Positions 47,273 through 58,986 of a DNA stretch of 64,000 nt are shown one piece after another; the stretch's first letter is position 1; each line of letters begins with the position of its first letter. Location of the stretch: NCBI RefSeq assembly GCF_011752525.1, contig NZ_VWXI01000003.1, forward strand, positions 124,001-188,000, read 5' to 3'. Source of the stretch: Pantoea sp. Cy-639 (GTDB lineage Bacteria > Pseudomonadota > Gammaproteobacteria > Pseudomonadales > Pseudomonadaceae). The notes beneath the pieces are model-generated. The model saw nothing but the letters and a program-made list of their open reading frames with translations, ran no database searches and was not told where the DNA came from. Position numbers and translations under genes: made by a program.

Positions 47273-48286
47273 TTACTGTCCCAACTTCAGGCGAGCGGTT
47301 TCGCCACTGGTGAACGGAGCGACATCGACCGCCTGGCCGTTGTAGCTCACCTGGGCGCCGCGGGCGAAGCCCAGGCGCACCGCGAACGGTGGCTTGCCGG
47401 TCAGTTCCAGGCTATCGCCCTTGCGCTTGATGGCGCTGAACAGCACCTTGCCGTTGCCATCGGTGACCTGGGTCCAGCAATCGGCGGTGAACTGGATGTG
47501 TACGTTGGCGCTGCCGGCCGGGGCTGGCGTCGCTTCGGCAGCAGGGGCCGGCGTGGCCACCGGGGCGACTGGCACCACCTGCGCGGCGGGCGCTACCGGT
47601 GCCGCCGACGCGGCCGGTGCTGCAGCGGCCACTGGCGCTTGCTGCTCGCTAGCCGGAGCCACCGGGGCGGCAGGTGCGGTCGCTGCCTCGGTGCTGGCCG
47701 GCGCCTGTTCGGCAGGCGCCGATGGCAGTGGCAAGGCCTCGCCTTCAGGCTGCTGCCCTTCACTCACTGCCTGATCTTCCGGCTCGTCCAACGGGTGAAT
47801 CTGGGTGGTGCCGTCGGCGCTCTCGACCTCGACGTGCTCCAGGGCGATCTTGGCCAGGTCCTTGCCATGCTGGCTGCTCTGGTCCTGCCACCAGACGAAG
47901 CCACCCCCGACCACCGCCACCAGCAGCAGCAGGCTGACCACGCGCAGGATGTTGTGCGACAGGCGCACCGGCTCCTCGATCCGGCCGAGCGCATGCACTT
48001 CGCTGCCCTGGGCGTGGCTGCCGGTGATCTGGTCGAACGCCTCGACCAGGGGCGCCTGGTCCATGTCCATGAGTTTGGCGTAGGCACGGATGTAGCCGCG
48101 GGCGAAAGTGTGCCCTGGCAGCTTGTCGAAGGCGCCATTTTCCAGGTGGTTCAGCGAAGATACCGTGAGATTGAGCTTTTTAGCGACCTCGGCCTGGCTC
48201 CAGTCCCGTTTCTCGCGGGCCTGGCGCAAGACATCACCGGGATTCTGGCGAGTCGCTGCTACTTCTTCGGTGTGCGCGGCTTTCAT
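47273..48286 (-). CDS. rodZ: RodZ-like cytoskeletal/HTH membrane protein
   Basis: A 337-residue protein. Residues about 15-85 carry a Cro/Xre-type HTH (VLRQAREKRDWSQAEVAKKLNL), a membrane span lies near 115-133 (RVVSLLLLVAVVGGGFVWW), then a long Ala/Pro/Val-rich linker (roughly residues 175-250, low-complexity), and a C-terminal DUF4115 beta domain (NVHIQFTADCWTQVTDGNGK). RodZ couples MreB to the cell wall in rods. Its start overlaps the pilF stop, so both are translated together. Confidence 0.93.
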   Translation of the reverse strand: MKAAHTEEVAATRQNPGDVLRQAREKRDWSQAEVAKKLNLTVSSLNHLENGAFDKLPGHTFARGYIRAYAKLMDMDQAPLVEAFDQITGSHAQGSEVHALGRIEEPVRLSHNILRVVSLLLLVAVVGGGFVWWQDQSSQHGKDLAKIALEHVEVESADGTTQIHPLDEPEDQAVSEGQQPEGEALPLPSAPAEQAPASTEAATAPAAPVAPASEQQAPVAAAAPAASAAPVAPAAQVVPVAPVATPAPAAEATPAPAGSANVHIQFTADCWTQVTDGNGKVLFSAIKRKGDSLELTGKPPFAVRLGFARGAQVSYNGQAVDVAPFTSGETARLKLGQ

Positions 48287-49044
48287 CGTTGCTCCGACAG
48301 GTATTGCTGATATTCCGGCGTACCGGGATAAAGTCGTTGTAATTGCCGCCCCAGACGGGCCGCGGTGCCCTGCTCATCGAGGGCACGTGCCAGGCGGCTG
48401 CCCAGCAGCAGGCTACGGGCACTCTGGTCGCCCAGTTGGCTGAATCGATCGTAGTAGTCCCAGGCCGGCACATAATGCCTGTTTTCGTAGGACAACTCAG
48501 CCATTTCGAGCAAAGCCTTCGGTTGCCGCTGGTTGAGCCGAAGGGCTTTTTCCAGATAATCCCGCGCCTGCGCTTGCTGCCCCTGCTTCAGGGCAGTCAA
48601 CCCAAGGTTCTCGTAGACCCGGGAACGCTCAGGATACAGGGTATCGGCGGCAGCCTGGCGAAACATCTCGCGAGCCTCGTCGAAACGGCCCTGAGCATAT
48701 AGGAAACTGCCGTAGTTGTTGCGGATTCGTGTGTTTTCCGGCCTGGCCGCCAACGCTGCGCGGAAATGCGTATCGGCTAGTACTGGCTCGCCTTCGGCCT
48801 GGAACACCAGCGCCAGTGCGGCATGGGCATCGGCGTCGGCGCTGTCGAGGGCCAGGGCCTTGGCCAATGGGGCCTTGGCCTGTTCGCTCAAACCTTGTTG
48901 CAAATATCCCAGGCCCAACTGCACATAGGCCCGCCCCGCCTCCTCGCGCCCCTGGCGCGAGTCCAGGGGATCGCCCGCGCCACCCGACACACAGCCCGCC
49001 AGCAGGGCAAGCGTCAGGGTCGACAGCGCGGCGCGCAAGGTCAT
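48283..49044 (-). CDS. pilF: Type IV pilus assembly lipoprotein PilF/PilW
   Basis: A 253-residue lipoprotein with lipobox LLAGC (TLALLAGCVSGG), followed by a series of TPR repeats (AYVQLGLGYLQQGLSEQAKAPL, AHAALALVFQAEGEPVLADTHF, RNNYGSFLYAQGRFDEAREMF, ALLEMAELSYENRHYVPAWDYY). PilF pilots the secretin PilQ to the outer membrane in type IV pilus assembly. It lies 13 bp after rlmN and overlaps rodZ. Confidence 0.93.
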   Translation of the reverse strand: MTLRAALSTLTLALLAGCVSGGAGDPLDSRQGREEAGRAYVQLGLGYLQQGLSEQAKAPLAKALALDSADADAHAALALVFQAEGEPVLADTHFRAALAARPENTRIRNNYGSFLYAQGRFDEAREMFRQAAADTLYPERSRVYENLGLTALKQGQQAQARDYLEKALRLNQRQPKALLEMAELSYENRHYVPAWDYYDRFSQLGDQSARSLLLGSRLARALDEQGTAARLGRQLQRLYPGTPEYQQYLSEQR

Positions 49045-49057
49045 GGGCGGCGGCTCG

Positions 49058-50200
49058 TCAGCGGCGCACAGCGCTGTCTTGCGGCTCGTCGGCGGCCAAC
49101 TGGCGCACGGCGATGTAGCGCTCGCTGCGGCGGGTGCGGTCGTTCACCTGGCCGACCAGCTGACCACAGGCGGCGTCGATGTCGTCGCCGCGAGTGGTGC
49201 GGGTGGTGACGTTGAAGCCACCGTGGTGCAGCAGATCCTGGAAGCGGCGGATGGCGTTGTTGCTAGGCCGCTCGTACCCCGAATGCGGGAACGGATTGAA
49301 AGGGATCAGGTTGATCTTGCACGGCACGTCGCGCAGCAGCTCGATCATCTGCGCGGCATGCTCGGGCTGGTCGTTGACGTCCTTGAGCAGGGTGTACTCG
49401 ATGGTCAGCACACGCTTGCCACCCAGGGTCGACATGTAGCCCATGCACGACTCCAGCAGCATCTTCAGCGGGTACTTCTTGTTGATCGGTACCAACTGGT
49501 TGCGCAGCTCGTCGTTGGGTGCGTGCAGCGACAGGGCCAGGGACACGTCGATGTGCTTGGCCAGCTCGTCGATCATCGGCACCACGCCCGAGGTGGACAG
49601 GGTGACGCGACGCTTGGAAATGCCATAGCCCAGATCTTCCATCATGATCTTCATGGCGGCGATGACATTGTCGAAATTCAGCAGGGGTTCGCCCATGCCC
49701 ATCATGACCACGTTGGTGATGGCGCGGTCGATCTTGGCCGGGACGGTCCCGAAGGATTTGTTCGCAAGCCACACCTGGCCGATCACTTCGGCGGCGGTGA
49801 GGTTGCTGTTGAAGCCTTGCTTGCCGGTGGAGCAGAAACTGCAGTCCAGGGCGCAGCCGGCTTGCGACGACACGCACAGGGTGCCGCGATCGTCGGTAGG
49901 GATGTAGACGGTCTCGACGCAGCTGCCGGAGGCAACGCGGACCACCCACTTGCGGGTACCGTCGGCGGAAATGTCTTCACTGACCACTTCCGGGCCCCGA
50001 ATCTCGGCAACGGCCTCGAGCTTTTCACGCAGGACCTTGCCGACATTGGTCATGGCGGCGAAATCATCGACGCCAAAATGGTGAATCCATTTCATCACCT
50101 GCCCGGCGCGGAAGCGCTTCTCCCCGATTGAGTCGAAGAACTGTTCCATTTCCGCCAGGGTCAGCCCCAGCAGGTTGATCTTGCCAGTAGATGTCGTCAT
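49058..50200 (-). CDS. rlmN: Dual-specificity rRNA/tRNA (adenine-C2) methyltransferase RlmN
   Basis: A 380-residue radical SAM enzyme. The CxxxCxxC cluster motif is [11 protein letters not shown], preceded by [16 protein letters not shown], and the SAM-binding [12 protein letters not shown] follows. It methylates A2503 of 23S rRNA and A37 of some tRNAs. The catalytic cysteine near the C-terminus lies in DIDAACGQL. Length is within the family range. Confidence 0.96.
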   Translation of the reverse strand: MTTSTGKINLLGLTLAEMEQFFDSIGEKRFRAGQVMKWIHHFGVDDFAAMTNVGKVLREKLEAVAEIRGPEVVSEDISADGTRKWVVRVASGSCVETVYIPTDDRGTLCVSSQAGCALDCSFCSTGKQGFNSNLTAAEVIGQVWLANKSFGTVPAKIDRAITNVVMMGMGEPLLNFDNVIAAMKIMMEDLGYGISKRRVTLSTSGVVPMIDELAKHIDVSLALSLHAPNDELRNQLVPINKKYPLKMLLESCMGYMSTLGGKRVLTIEYTLLKDVNDQPEHAAQMIELLRDVPCKINLIPFNPFPHSGYERPSNNAIRRFQDLLHHGGFNVTTRTTRGDDIDAACGQLVGQVNDRTRRSERYIAVRQLAADEPQDSAVRR

Positions 50201-50230
50201 GGATTCACCCTCACACCCGTAAGCTTTCGC

Positions 50231-50656
50231 TTAGCGAGTGGTTACCTCGGTAGCTGCGAAGAAGTAAGCGATTTCGCGAGCGGCAGCGGCTTCGGAGTCC
50301 GAACCGTGAACGGCGTTGGCGTCGATCGACTCGGCGAAGTCAGCACGGATGGTGCCGGCAGCAGCTTCTTTAGGGTTGGTGGCGCCCATCAGCTCACGGT
50401 TGGCCAGAATGGCGTTTTCGCCTTCCAGAACCTGAACAACGACTGGACCGGAGGTCATGAAGGCAACCAGGTCGCCGAAGAAGCCGCGCTCTTTGTGCTC
50501 GGCGTAGAAGCCTTCGGCTTCGGCCTTGGACAGCTGCTTCATTTTCGAAGCGACGACGCGCAGGCCGGCTTTCTCGAAGCGAGTGGTGATCTCGCCGATG
50601 ACGTTCTTGGCAACGGCGTCAGGCTTGATGATGGAGAAAGTACGTTGAACAGCCAT
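50231..50656 (-). CDS. ndk: Nucleoside diphosphate kinase
   Basis: A 141-residue enzyme beginning [23 protein letters not shown]. The phospho-acceptor histidine is in [16 protein letters not shown], and the substrate-binding loop [14 protein letters not shown] is intact. It equilibrates nucleoside di- and triphosphates. It is followed by rlmN 30 bp downstream and separated from iscX upstream by a terminator hairpin. Confidence 0.97.
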   Translation of the reverse strand: MAVQRTFSIIKPDAVAKNVIGEITTRFEKAGLRVVASKMKQLSKAEAEGFYAEHKERGFFGDLVAFMTSGPVVVQVLEGENAILANRELMGATNPKEAAAGTIRADFAESIDANAVHGSDSEAAAAREIAYFFAATEVTTR

Positions 50657-50681
50657 GGAAAACTCCAGAAATATGAGTGTT

Positions 50682-50715
50682 GCGAAAAATTAAACCCGCG
50701 AATTATACGCGGGTT
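50682..50715 (-). terminator. Terminator of the isc operon
   Basis: On the minus strand AACCCGCG, a 7-base loop, CGCGGGTT and then TAATTTTT make a classical intrinsic terminator located about 30 bases after the iscX stop and before ndk. Confidence 0.85.
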
Positions 50716-50745
50716 CCAGGGGATTGCCTAACCTGCAGCGTGCGC

Positions 50746-50946
50746 TCAGTCGGCTTCGTCGATCCAGGCCGCCTGGATGGCCTCGAGCACCTTCTCGCCG
50801 CCACGCGACGGATCGTCGCTGAATTCTGGCAGGGCCAGCACCCAGCGGTGCAGATCGACGAAATTCACGTAACGAGGATCGACCTCAGGCTTGCTTTCGG
50901 CAAGCTGGATGGCGATCTCAAGTACATCAATCCATTTCAGGCTCAT
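50746..50946 (-). CDS. iscX: IscX (Fe-S assembly accessory protein)
   Basis: A 66-residue acidic protein with the family text LKWIDVLEIAIQLAESKPEVD, RYVNFVDLHRWVLALPEF and C-terminal AIQAAWIDE. ATG 50946 gives the usual length; the frame runs further upstream without meaning. IscX binds IscS and modulates cysteine desulfuration and iron supply. Last gene of the isc operon, 11 bp after fdx. Confidence 0.95.
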   Translation of the reverse strand: MSLKWIDVLEIAIQLAESKPEVDPRYVNFVDLHRWVLALPEFSDDPSRGGEKVLEAIQAAWIDEAD

Positions 50947-50957
50947 GCGGACAGACC

Positions 50958-51299
50958 TCAGTGCGGCGCTTCGGCGGCGTGGTTGAGCGAGTACTTGGGA
51001 ATCTCGATGGTCAGGTCCTCGTCGCCGACGATCACCTGGCAGGCCAGGCGCGACTGCGCTTCCAGGCCCCAGGCCTTGTCCAGCATGTCCTCTTCGAGCT
51101 CGTCGGCTTCCTCGAGCGAGTCGAAGCCTTCGCGCACGATGCAGTGGCAGGTGGTGCAGGCGCACACGCCGCCACACGCACTTTCCATCTCGATGTGGTG
51201 TTCGTGGGCCAGCTCCAGGATGTTGGTGCCCGGCTCCACTTCAACCACCAGCCCGTCCGGGCAGAACTTCTCGTGCGGCAGGAAAATCACCTGGGGCAT
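50958..51299 (-). CDS. fdx: [2Fe-2S] ferredoxin of the isc system
   Basis: A 113-residue adrenodoxin-type ferredoxin. The cluster cysteines are in MESACGGVCACTTCHCIV (C-x5-C-x2-C pattern) with the fourth in RLACQVIV. It supplies electrons for Fe-S cluster assembly on IscU. It starts 3 bases after the hscA stop. Confidence 0.96.
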   Translation of the reverse strand: MPQVIFLPHEKFCPDGLVVEVEPGTNILELAHEHHIEMESACGGVCACTTCHCIVREGFDSLEEADELEEDMLDKAWGLEAQSRLACQVIVGDEDLTIEIPKYSLNHAAEAPH

Positions 51300-51302
51300 C
51301 GG

Positions 51303-53165
<1,863 letters not shown>

Positions 53166-53208
53166 GCTTGTCTGGGTACCTTAGGCGTCATCACGGGCGA
53201 CGCCGGGA

Positions 53209-53730
53209 TTAATCGTCGAGGCGCTCTTCGAGTTGGCGCACTTCTTGGGCGAGCTTGTCGAGGAACTGCATGCGGCGCATCAGGCGCTCGGCCTGTTCGC
53301 GCTGGCTTGCAACATCCCAGCAGGCGGCGAAATCCTCGTTGAGCTTGTCCTGGGCAGCCTTGAGGCGCTTCTTGAACACGGCAACGCCGTCGAGGTCGGC
53401 TTCGTCCTGCAACTCTTCGAGCTCTTCGCGCCACTGCATCTGCTGCAGCAGGAAGTCCGGGTCATGGACCGTGACTTCCTGAGGCACTTCATGGCCACCG
53501 ATGGCCAGCAGGTAGCGGGCGCGACGAGGCGCGCTGCGCAAGGTCTGGTAAGCGTCGTTGAGCGCCGCCGACTTCTCCAGCGCAATGCGTTGCTCACGCT
53601 CGGAGGCATCGGCGAAACGATCCGGATGGACCTCGCGCGCCAGCTCGCGATAGCGCGTGGCCAGCTTGTCGAGGTCCAGGCTGAAGCCCGGCTGCAGGTC
53701 GAACAGGGCAAAATGGCAAAGAGTACCCAC
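53209..53730 (-). CDS. hscB: J-domain co-chaperone HscB
   Basis: A 173-residue protein from GTG 53730, with GAGG 6 bases upstream; the frame extends further but only this start gives the family opening [15 protein letters not shown]. The J-domain HPD is in [13 protein letters not shown], and the C-terminal three-helix domain that binds IscU follows ([15 protein letters not shown]). It stimulates HscA. Confidence 0.95.
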   Translation of the reverse strand: MGTLCHFALFDLQPGFSLDLDKLATRYRELAREVHPDRFADASEREQRIALEKSAALNDAYQTLRSAPRRARYLLAIGGHEVPQEVTVHDPDFLLQQMQWREELEELQDEADLDGVAVFKKRLKAAQDKLNEDFAACWDVASQREQAERLMRRMQFLDKLAQEVRQLEERLDD

Positions 53731-53738
53731 GGGCTGCC

Positions 53739-54062
53739 TCAAACGTTGAAGCTTTCGCCGCAGCCACACTCACCGCGCACGTTGGGGTTGTTGAACTTGA
53801 AGCCTTCGTTCAACCCTTCCTTGACGAAGTCCAGCTCGGTGCCATCGAGATACACCAGGCTCTTCGGGTCGATGATGACCTTCACGCCATGGTTCTCGAA
53901 CACCTGGTCCTCTGCGGCCAGCTCGTCGACGAACTCCAGCACGTAGGCCAGGCCCGAGCAGCCGGTGGTGCGCACGCCCAGGCGAATACCCTCACCCTTG
54001 CCGCGCCCGTCGAGGGAGCGGCGAATGTGGTTGGCGGCGGCTTCTGTCATGCTGATAGCCAT
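53739..54062 (-). CDS. iscA: Fe-S assembly protein IscA
   Basis: A 107-residue A-type scaffold with the three conserved cysteines: one in [14 protein letters not shown] and two in [11 protein letters not shown] at the C-terminus. It carries iron or clusters to target proteins. It sits 8 bp before hscB. Confidence 0.96.
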   Translation of the reverse strand: MAISMTEAAANHIRRSLDGRGKGEGIRLGVRTTGCSGLAYVLEFVDELAAEDQVFENHGVKVIIDPKSLVYLDGTELDFVKEGLNEGFKFNNPNVRGECGCGESFNV

Positions 54063-54090
54063 CGGAACTCCTTACCTTGCGTCAGGCGAC

Positions 54091-54477
54091 TCAGATCAAG
54101 CCTTTCTTCTGCTTGTAATCGCGAACGGCTGCCTTGATGGCATCTTCGGCGAGTACCGAGCAGTGGATCTTGACCGGCGGCAACGCCAGTTCTTCGGCCA
54201 GTTGGGTGTTCTTGATGGTCTCGGCCTCGTCCAGGGTCTTGCCCTTCATCCACTCGGTGGCGAGGGAGCTGGAGGCAATGGCCGAACCGCAGCCGTAGGT
54301 CTTGAACTTGGCGTCTTCGATGATGCCTTGCTCGTTGACCTTGATCTGCAGGCGCATCACGTCGCCGCAGGCCGGGGCGCCGACCATGCCGGTACCGACA
54401 TCCGGGTCCTCGGCGTTCATCTTGCCGACGTTGCGCGGGTTTTCGTAGTGGTCGATGACCTTTTCACTGTATGCCAT
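54091..54477 (-). CDS. iscU: Fe-S scaffold protein IscU
   Basis: A 128-residue scaffold opening MAYSEKVIDHYENPRNVG. Cluster ligands are Cys in GAPACGDVM, YGCGSAIASSS and KIHCSVLAEDA, with the Asp of ACGD; the HscA recognition motif LPPVK lies just before the third Cys. It builds 2Fe-2S clusters from IscS-derived sulfur. Confidence 0.97.
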   Translation of the reverse strand: MAYSEKVIDHYENPRNVGKMNAEDPDVGTGMVGAPACGDVMRLQIKVNEQGIIEDAKFKTYGCGSAIASSSLATEWMKGKTLDEAETIKNTQLAEELALPPVKIHCSVLAEDAIKAAVRDYKQKKGLI

Positions 54478-54523
54478 GGTGCAATTCCTTCCTCATCAGG
54501 GAGCCGCTCTTGCCGGCGACTGC

Positions 54524-55738
54524 TTAGTGGGCGGCCCACTCGATCTTGGAGATGTCGACGCCGTCTTTGTACATGTCCCACAGCGGCGACAGTTCACGCA
54601 GCTTGTTCACTGCCTTGCAGACTTCCTGCGCGGCGTAGTCGATTTCTTCTTCGGTGGTGAAGCGGCCGAAGGAGAAACGGATCGAGCTGTGCGCCAGTTC
54701 GTCGTTGCGGCCCAGGGCGCGCAGGACGTAGGACGGCTCGAGCGAAGCGGAGGTGCAGGCCGAACCGGACGAGACGGCGATGTCCTTGAGCGACATCAGC
54801 AGCGATTCGCCTTCGACGTAGTTGAAGCTCAGGTTCAGGTTGTGCGGCACACGGGCGGTCTGGCTGCCGTTGACGTACAGCTCCTCGAGGTTGGACACCT
54901 GCTTGAAGAAACGGTCGCTCAGGGCCTTGATGCGCACGTTTTCCGCGGCCATTTCCTGCTTGGCGATGGCGAAGGCCTCGCCCATGCCGACGATCTGGTG
55001 GGTCGGCAGGGTGCCCGAACGCATGCCGCGCTCATGGCCACCGCCGTGGATGATGGCTTCCAGGCGCACGCGCGGCTTGCGGCTGACGTACAGCGCGCCG
55101 ATGCCTTTCGGGCCGTAGACCTTGTGCGCCGAGAACGACATCAGGTCGACCTTGAGCTTCTGCACGTCGATCTCGACCTTGCCGGCCGACTGGGCGGCGT
55201 CGACATGGAACAGCACGCCACGCGAGCGGGTCAGCTCGCCAATGGCGGCGATGTCGTTGATCGAGCCGACTTCGTTGTTCACGTGCATCAGCGAGACCAG
55301 GATGGTGTCGTCACGCAGGGCAGCCTCGACCATGGCCGGGGTGACGATGCCGTCTTCGCCCGGCTCCAGGTAGGTGACCTCGAAACCTTCACGCTCGAGC
55401 TGGCGAGCGGTATCCAGGACCGCCTTGTGCTCGATCTTGGAGGTGATGATGTGCTTGCCCTTGGTCTGATAGAAGTGCGCCACGCCCTTGAGGGCGAGGT
55501 TGTCGGACTCGGTGGCACCGCTGGTCCAGACGATCTCGCGCGGGTCGGCGTTGATCAGCTCGGCGACCTGGCGACGGCCGTTCTCGACCGCTTCCTCGGC
55601 CTTCCAGCCGAACACGTGGGAGCGCGAGGCCGGGTTACCGAAGTTCCCGTCGACCAGCAGGCACTCGGCCATCTTCTGGGCAACGCGCGGGTCGACCGGG
55701 GTGGTCGCGGAGTAATCGAGGTAGATCGGCAACTTCAT
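54524..55738 (-). CDS. iscS: Cysteine desulfurase IscS
   Basis: A 404-residue PLP enzyme ([20 protein letters not shown] at the start). The PLP lysine is in [17 protein letters not shown] and the mobile catalytic cysteine in [21 protein letters not shown], followed by the family C-terminus. It takes sulfur from cysteine for clusters and thiolated tRNAs. First structural gene of the operon, 43 bp after iscR. Confidence 0.97.
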   Translation of the reverse strand: MKLPIYLDYSATTPVDPRVAQKMAECLLVDGNFGNPASRSHVFGWKAEEAVENGRRQVAELINADPREIVWTSGATESDNLALKGVAHFYQTKGKHIITSKIEHKAVLDTARQLEREGFEVTYLEPGEDGIVTPAMVEAALRDDTILVSLMHVNNEVGSINDIAAIGELTRSRGVLFHVDAAQSAGKVEIDVQKLKVDLMSFSAHKVYGPKGIGALYVSRKPRVRLEAIIHGGGHERGMRSGTLPTHQIVGMGEAFAIAKQEMAAENVRIKALSDRFFKQVSNLEELYVNGSQTARVPHNLNLSFNYVEGESLLMSLKDIAVSSGSACTSASLEPSYVLRALGRNDELAHSSIRFSFGRFTTEEEIDYAAQEVCKAVNKLRELSPLWDMYKDGVDISKIEWAAH

Positions 55739-55780
55739 GGAGTATCTCCTATCAGGCGGTGGCGTCGCTCGTCGCTGTTC

Positions 55781-56272
55781 TCAGTCGACGGCGGACGTCT
55801 CAATCTTGTCCAGCTGGGCGGTACGGCCTGCGACGCGGCGCAGGTCCTGACGCTGGGCGACTTCCTGCACCTCGCGGCGCATGACGAGGTCGGCCAGGCT
55901 GATGCCACTGAGGAATTCATGGATCTGCTGGCTGAGATCACACCACAGGTGGTGGGTCAGGCAGGTATCACCGGCGTGGCAATCCCCCAGGCCCTGGCAG
56001 CGGGTGGCATCGACCGATTCGTTGACCGCGTCGATGACCTGGGCCACCTGGATGGTTTCCATGCCCCGCGACAGCTGGTAGCCGCCGCCTGGGCCGCGAA
56101 CGCTGGAAACCAGGCTGCTGCGGCGCAGCTTGGCGAACAGCTGCTCCAGATAAGAGAGGGAAATGCCCTGGCGCTCGGAAATATCGGCCAGAGACACCGG
56201 CCCATGCTGCGCGTGCAACGCCAGGTCGAGCATGGCGGTCACGGCGTATCGGCCTTTGGTAGTCAGTCGCAT
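55781..56272 (-). CDS. iscR: Fe-S-sensing repressor IscR
   Basis: A 163-residue Rrf2-family regulator. The winged HTH is in [21 protein letters not shown] and [18 protein letters not shown]; the cluster ligands are three cysteines with C-x5-C-x5-C spacing ([14 protein letters not shown]) plus a nearby His. Holo-IscR represses the isc promoter. Two candidate binding sites lie just upstream of the start, so autoregulation is expected. Confidence 0.96.
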   Translation of the reverse strand: MRLTTKGRYAVTAMLDLALHAQHGPVSLADISERQGISLSYLEQLFAKLRRSSLVSSVRGPGGGYQLSRGMETIQVAQVIDAVNESVDATRCQGLGDCHAGDTCLTHHLWCDLSQQIHEFLSGISLADLVMRREVQEVAQRQDLRRVAGRTAQLDKIETSAVD

Positions 56273-56309
56273 GGCGTATGGGTACCACGGGAGTTACAGG
56301 ATGTGTGCG

Positions 56310-56338
56310 AGTATGCGATTCCCGAGCATTTAAGTCAA
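56310..56338 (-). promoter_or_regulatory. Sigma-70 promoter of the isc operon
   Basis: Read on the minus strand, TTGACT (56333-56338) and CATACT (56310-56315) are spaced by exactly 17 bases. The predicted start lies about 30 bases upstream of the iscR ATG at 56272. The -35 box falls inside the first IscR-like site. Confidence 0.7.
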
Positions 56339-56342
56339 CTAT
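56318..56342 (-). promoter_or_regulatory. IscR type 1-like binding site, promoter-proximal
   Basis: Against the E. coli type 1 consensus (from memory) this 25-base site matches 21 positions, including ATAGTTGACT at one end and CTCGGGAAT at the other. It overlaps the -35 box and spacer of the isc promoter, the correct place for holo-IscR repression. Confidence 0.7.
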
Positions 56343-56367
56343 TAGACCTAGTGCTTTAGTCGGGTAT
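56343..56367 (-). promoter_or_regulatory. Second, upstream IscR-like site
   Basis: Immediately upstream and abutting the first site, 18 of 25 positions match the same consensus, with a perfect left half (ATACCCGACT) and a poor right half. Tandem IscR sites also occur at the E. coli isc promoter. Confidence 0.45.
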
Positions 56368-56440
56368 GCATGCGGGAGGCGGGCGCGAGTTTAGCAGACA
56401 AGGGGCGCGAGCACACGCCCCTTGTGTCGGGCCGGCCTGA

Positions 56441-57229
56441 TCAATGCGACTGAGTGTCGCCCTGCTTCGCCTCGGCGCAGGTCTCGGCAAAGTCATCGGC
56501 CGGCAGTGCCGGCAGCTCCTTGGCACAGTAGTCACTGCCCATCCGGGTCAACGCGCCACACATGCCCTCGAGGCGCTCGTCGACGGCCTGCAGGTGGTCG
56601 AGCATCTGGCCAATGGCACGTGCCACCGGGTCCGGCATGTCGCCACTGACGCCGTAGGCGTCGAAACCGATCTTCTCGGCCATGGCCTTGCGCCGGGCCT
56701 CCACCGAATCATCCTCGTTCTTGACGATGATCCGCCCTGGGATGCCGACCGCCGTGGCACCCGCCGGCACCGCCTTGGTCACCACCGCATTGGAGCCGAT
56801 CTTGGCCCCGGCACCGACGGTGAACGGCCCCAGCACCTTGGCCCCGGCACCGACCACCACGCCGTTCTCCAGGGTCGGGTGGCGCTTGCCTTTGTTCCAG
56901 CTGGTGCCGCCCAGGGTCACGCCCTGGTACAGCGTGACATCGTCGCCGATCTCGGCGGTCTCGCCAATGACGATGCCCATGCCATGGTCGATGAAGAAAC
57001 GCCGGCCAATCGTCGCGCCCGGGTGGATCTCGATGCCGGTCAGCCAGCGACCGAAGTTCGACACCAGCCGTGCCAGCCACTTGAAGTCGCGCTTCCACAA
57101 CGCATTGCCCAGGCGGTGCAGCCAGATCGCGTGCATGCCCGGGTAGCAGGTCAGCACCTCGAAGGCATTGCGCGCAGCCGGGTCGCGATGGAAAACGCTC
57201 TGGATATCTTCACGCAGACGCTCGAACAT
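56441..57229 (-). CDS. cysE: Serine O-acetyltransferase
   Basis: A 262-residue enzyme. After an N-terminal helical part ([26 protein letters not shown]) comes a left-handed beta-helix of hexapeptide repeats with family signatures [31 protein letters not shown] and [22 protein letters not shown], given here in part. It makes O-acetylserine, the precursor of cysteine, fitting beside the cysteine-consuming isc operon. A C-terminal extension of about 80 residues past the hexapeptide domain is long for the family but usual for Pseudomonas copies, from memory. Confidence 0.94.
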   Translation of the reverse strand: MFERLREDIQSVFHRDPAARNAFEVLTCYPGMHAIWLHRLGNALWKRDFKWLARLVSNFGRWLTGIEIHPGATIGRRFFIDHGMGIVIGETAEIGDDVTLYQGVTLGGTSWNKGKRHPTLENGVVVGAGAKVLGPFTVGAGAKIGSNAVVTKAVPAGATAVGIPGRIIVKNEDDSVEARRKAMAEKIGFDAYGVSGDMPDPVARAIGQMLDHLQAVDERLEGMCGALTRMGSDYCAKELPALPADDFAETCAEAKQGDTQSH

Positions 57230-57232
57230 CTT

Positions 57233-58003
57233 TCAGTCCTTCCGTTTATGCGGCTCGCCCCGTGCGACTTTCTGGGTCTCGGTGAGGATGCCGCGCAAAA
57301 TGCTCATTTCCGAACGATTGACCGAGCTGCGCCCATACAGCCGACGCAAGCGCGGCATCAGGTGCTTGGGCTTCTCCGGATCGAGGAAGCCGATGTCCAC
57401 CAGGGTCTTCTCCAGGTGCTCGTAGAACAGCTCCATTTCGTCCATGGTCGCCAGCTCGTTGCTGCGCAGCGAGTTGGCATCGAACTTCTCGACTTTCGAG
57501 GGCGCGCCTTCGGCTGCCAGCCAGGCCATGCGCACCTCGTAGGAGAGCACCTGGACCGCGGCGGCAAGGTTCAGCGAACTGAAGTCGGGGTTCGAGGGAA
57601 TGTGCACGTGGAAGTGACATCGCTGCAGTTCTTCGTTGGTCAGGCCGGCGTGCTCGCGCCCGAACACCAGGGCGATCTCTTCGCCGCCGCAGGCATGCTC
57701 CACGGCCTTGGCCCCGCATTCACGCGGGTCGATCAGCGGCCAGGGAATGCTGCGCTCACGAGCGCTGGTGCCCATGACCAGGCTGCAGCCGACCAGGGCG
57801 TCCTCGAGGCTGTCGACCACCTGGGCATTGGCCAGGATGTCGTCGGCACCCGAGGCACGCGCGGTGGCATCGCCGGACGGGAACTCTTTGGGCTGCACCA
57901 GCACCAGACGCGACAGGCCCATGTTTTTCATGGCACGCGCAGCGCCGCCGATATTGCCGGGGTGGCTGGTATTGACCAGAACAACACGAATATTCTGCAA
58001 CAA
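57233..58003 (-). CDS. trmJ: tRNA (cytidine/uridine-2'-O) methyltransferase TrmJ
   Basis: A 256-residue SPOUT methyltransferase. The start is TTG 58003, giving LQNIRVVLVNTSHPGNIGGAARAMKNMGL, the family opening; upstream in-frame starts do not fit. The trefoil-knot motifs are VFGREHAGLTNEEL and IPSNPDFSSLNLAAAVQVLSYE. It methylates position 32 of tRNAs. It starts divergently from suhB and ends 3 bases before cysE. Confidence 0.93.
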   Translation of the reverse strand: MLQNIRVVLVNTSHPGNIGGAARAMKNMGLSRLVLVQPKEFPSGDATARASGADDILANAQVVDSLEDALVGCSLVMGTSARERSIPWPLIDPRECGAKAVEHACGGEEIALVFGREHAGLTNEELQRCHFHVHIPSNPDFSSLNLAAAVQVLSYEVRMAWLAAEGAPSKVEKFDANSLRSNELATMDEMELFYEHLEKTLVDIGFLDPEKPKHLMPRLRRLYGRSSVNRSEMSILRGILTETQKVARGEPHKRKD

Positions 58004-58155
58004 GGTGTTGAGCTCACGGAGTAGGGATAAAGGGGCAAACGATCTTACAGAAGCGACGGACGTAACGCCACGAATGCACATGTCACCCTTCTGCCGTCGC
58101 GGATTTCTGATAGACTATGCGGCTTTCCTCTTTAACATCCCCAGGTGAAACGCCC

Positions 58156-58974
58156 ATGCAGCCTATGCTGAATATCGCCCTGCGCGCCGCTCGCAGCGCC
58201 AGTGAACTGATTTTCCGCTCCATCGAACGCCTGGACAGCATCAAAGTCGACGAAAAGCAGGCCAAGGACTACGTCTCCGAGGTCGATCGCGCCGCCGAGA
58301 AAGTCATCGTCGACGCCCTGCGCAAGGCCTACCCGAACCACTCGATCCAGGGTGAAGAGACCGGCCTGCACGCCGGCAGCGGCGAAGAAGGCAAGGACTA
58401 CCTGTGGATCATCGATCCGCTGGACGGCACCACCAACTTCCTGCGTGGCGTTCCTCACTTCGCCGTCAGCATCGCCTGCAAATACCGCGGCCGTCTCGAG
58501 CACGCCGTGATCGTCGACCCGGTTCGCCAGGAAGAATTCACCGCCAGCCGTGGCCGTGGCGCCCAACTCAACGGCCGCCGCATCCGCGTCACCTCGCGCA
58601 GCAGCCTGGAAGGCGCCCTGCTGGGTACCGGCTTCCCGTTCCGCGACAACCAGATGGCCGACCTGGACAACTACCTGGGCATGTTCCGCGCCCTGACCGG
58701 CCAGACCGCCGGCATCCGCCGCGCCGGCTCCGCCAGCCTGGACCTGGCCTACGTGGCCGCCGGCCGCTTCGACGCCTTCTGGGAGTCGGGCCTGTCCGAG
58801 TGGGACATGGCCGCGGGCGTGCTGCTGATTCAGGAAGCAGGCGGCCTGGTGAGCGACTTCAACGGTGGTCATGACCACCTCGAGAAGGGCCACATCGTCG
58901 CTGGCAACATCAAGTGCTTCAAGGCCGTGCTGACTGCCATCCAGCCGCACCTGCCCGAGCACCTGAAGCGCTAA
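58156..58974 (+). CDS. suhB: Inositol monophosphatase family protein SuhB
   Basis: A 272-residue enzyme from ATG 58156. Metal-binding motifs are GEETG, DPLDGTTNFLRGVPHFAVS and WDMAAGVLLIQEAGG. In Proteobacteria SuhB also acts in ribosomal RNA antitermination complexes. Several in-frame starts exist; this one gives the conserved MQPMLNIALRAARSA opening. It is the only plus-strand gene between the isc block and the sec genes. Confidence 0.95.
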   Translation: MQPMLNIALRAARSASELIFRSIERLDSIKVDEKQAKDYVSEVDRAAEKVIVDALRKAYPNHSIQGEETGLHAGSGEEGKDYLWIIDPLDGTTNFLRGVPHFAVSIACKYRGRLEHAVIVDPVRQEEFTASRGRGAQLNGRRIRVTSRSSLEGALLGTGFPFRDNQMADLDNYLGMFRALTGQTAGIRRAGSASLDLAYVAAGRFDAFWESGLSEWDMAAGVLLIQEAGGLVSDFNGGHDHLEKGHIVAGNIKCFKAVLTAIQPHLPEHLKR

Positions 58975-58986
58975 GCGCTGATTGGC

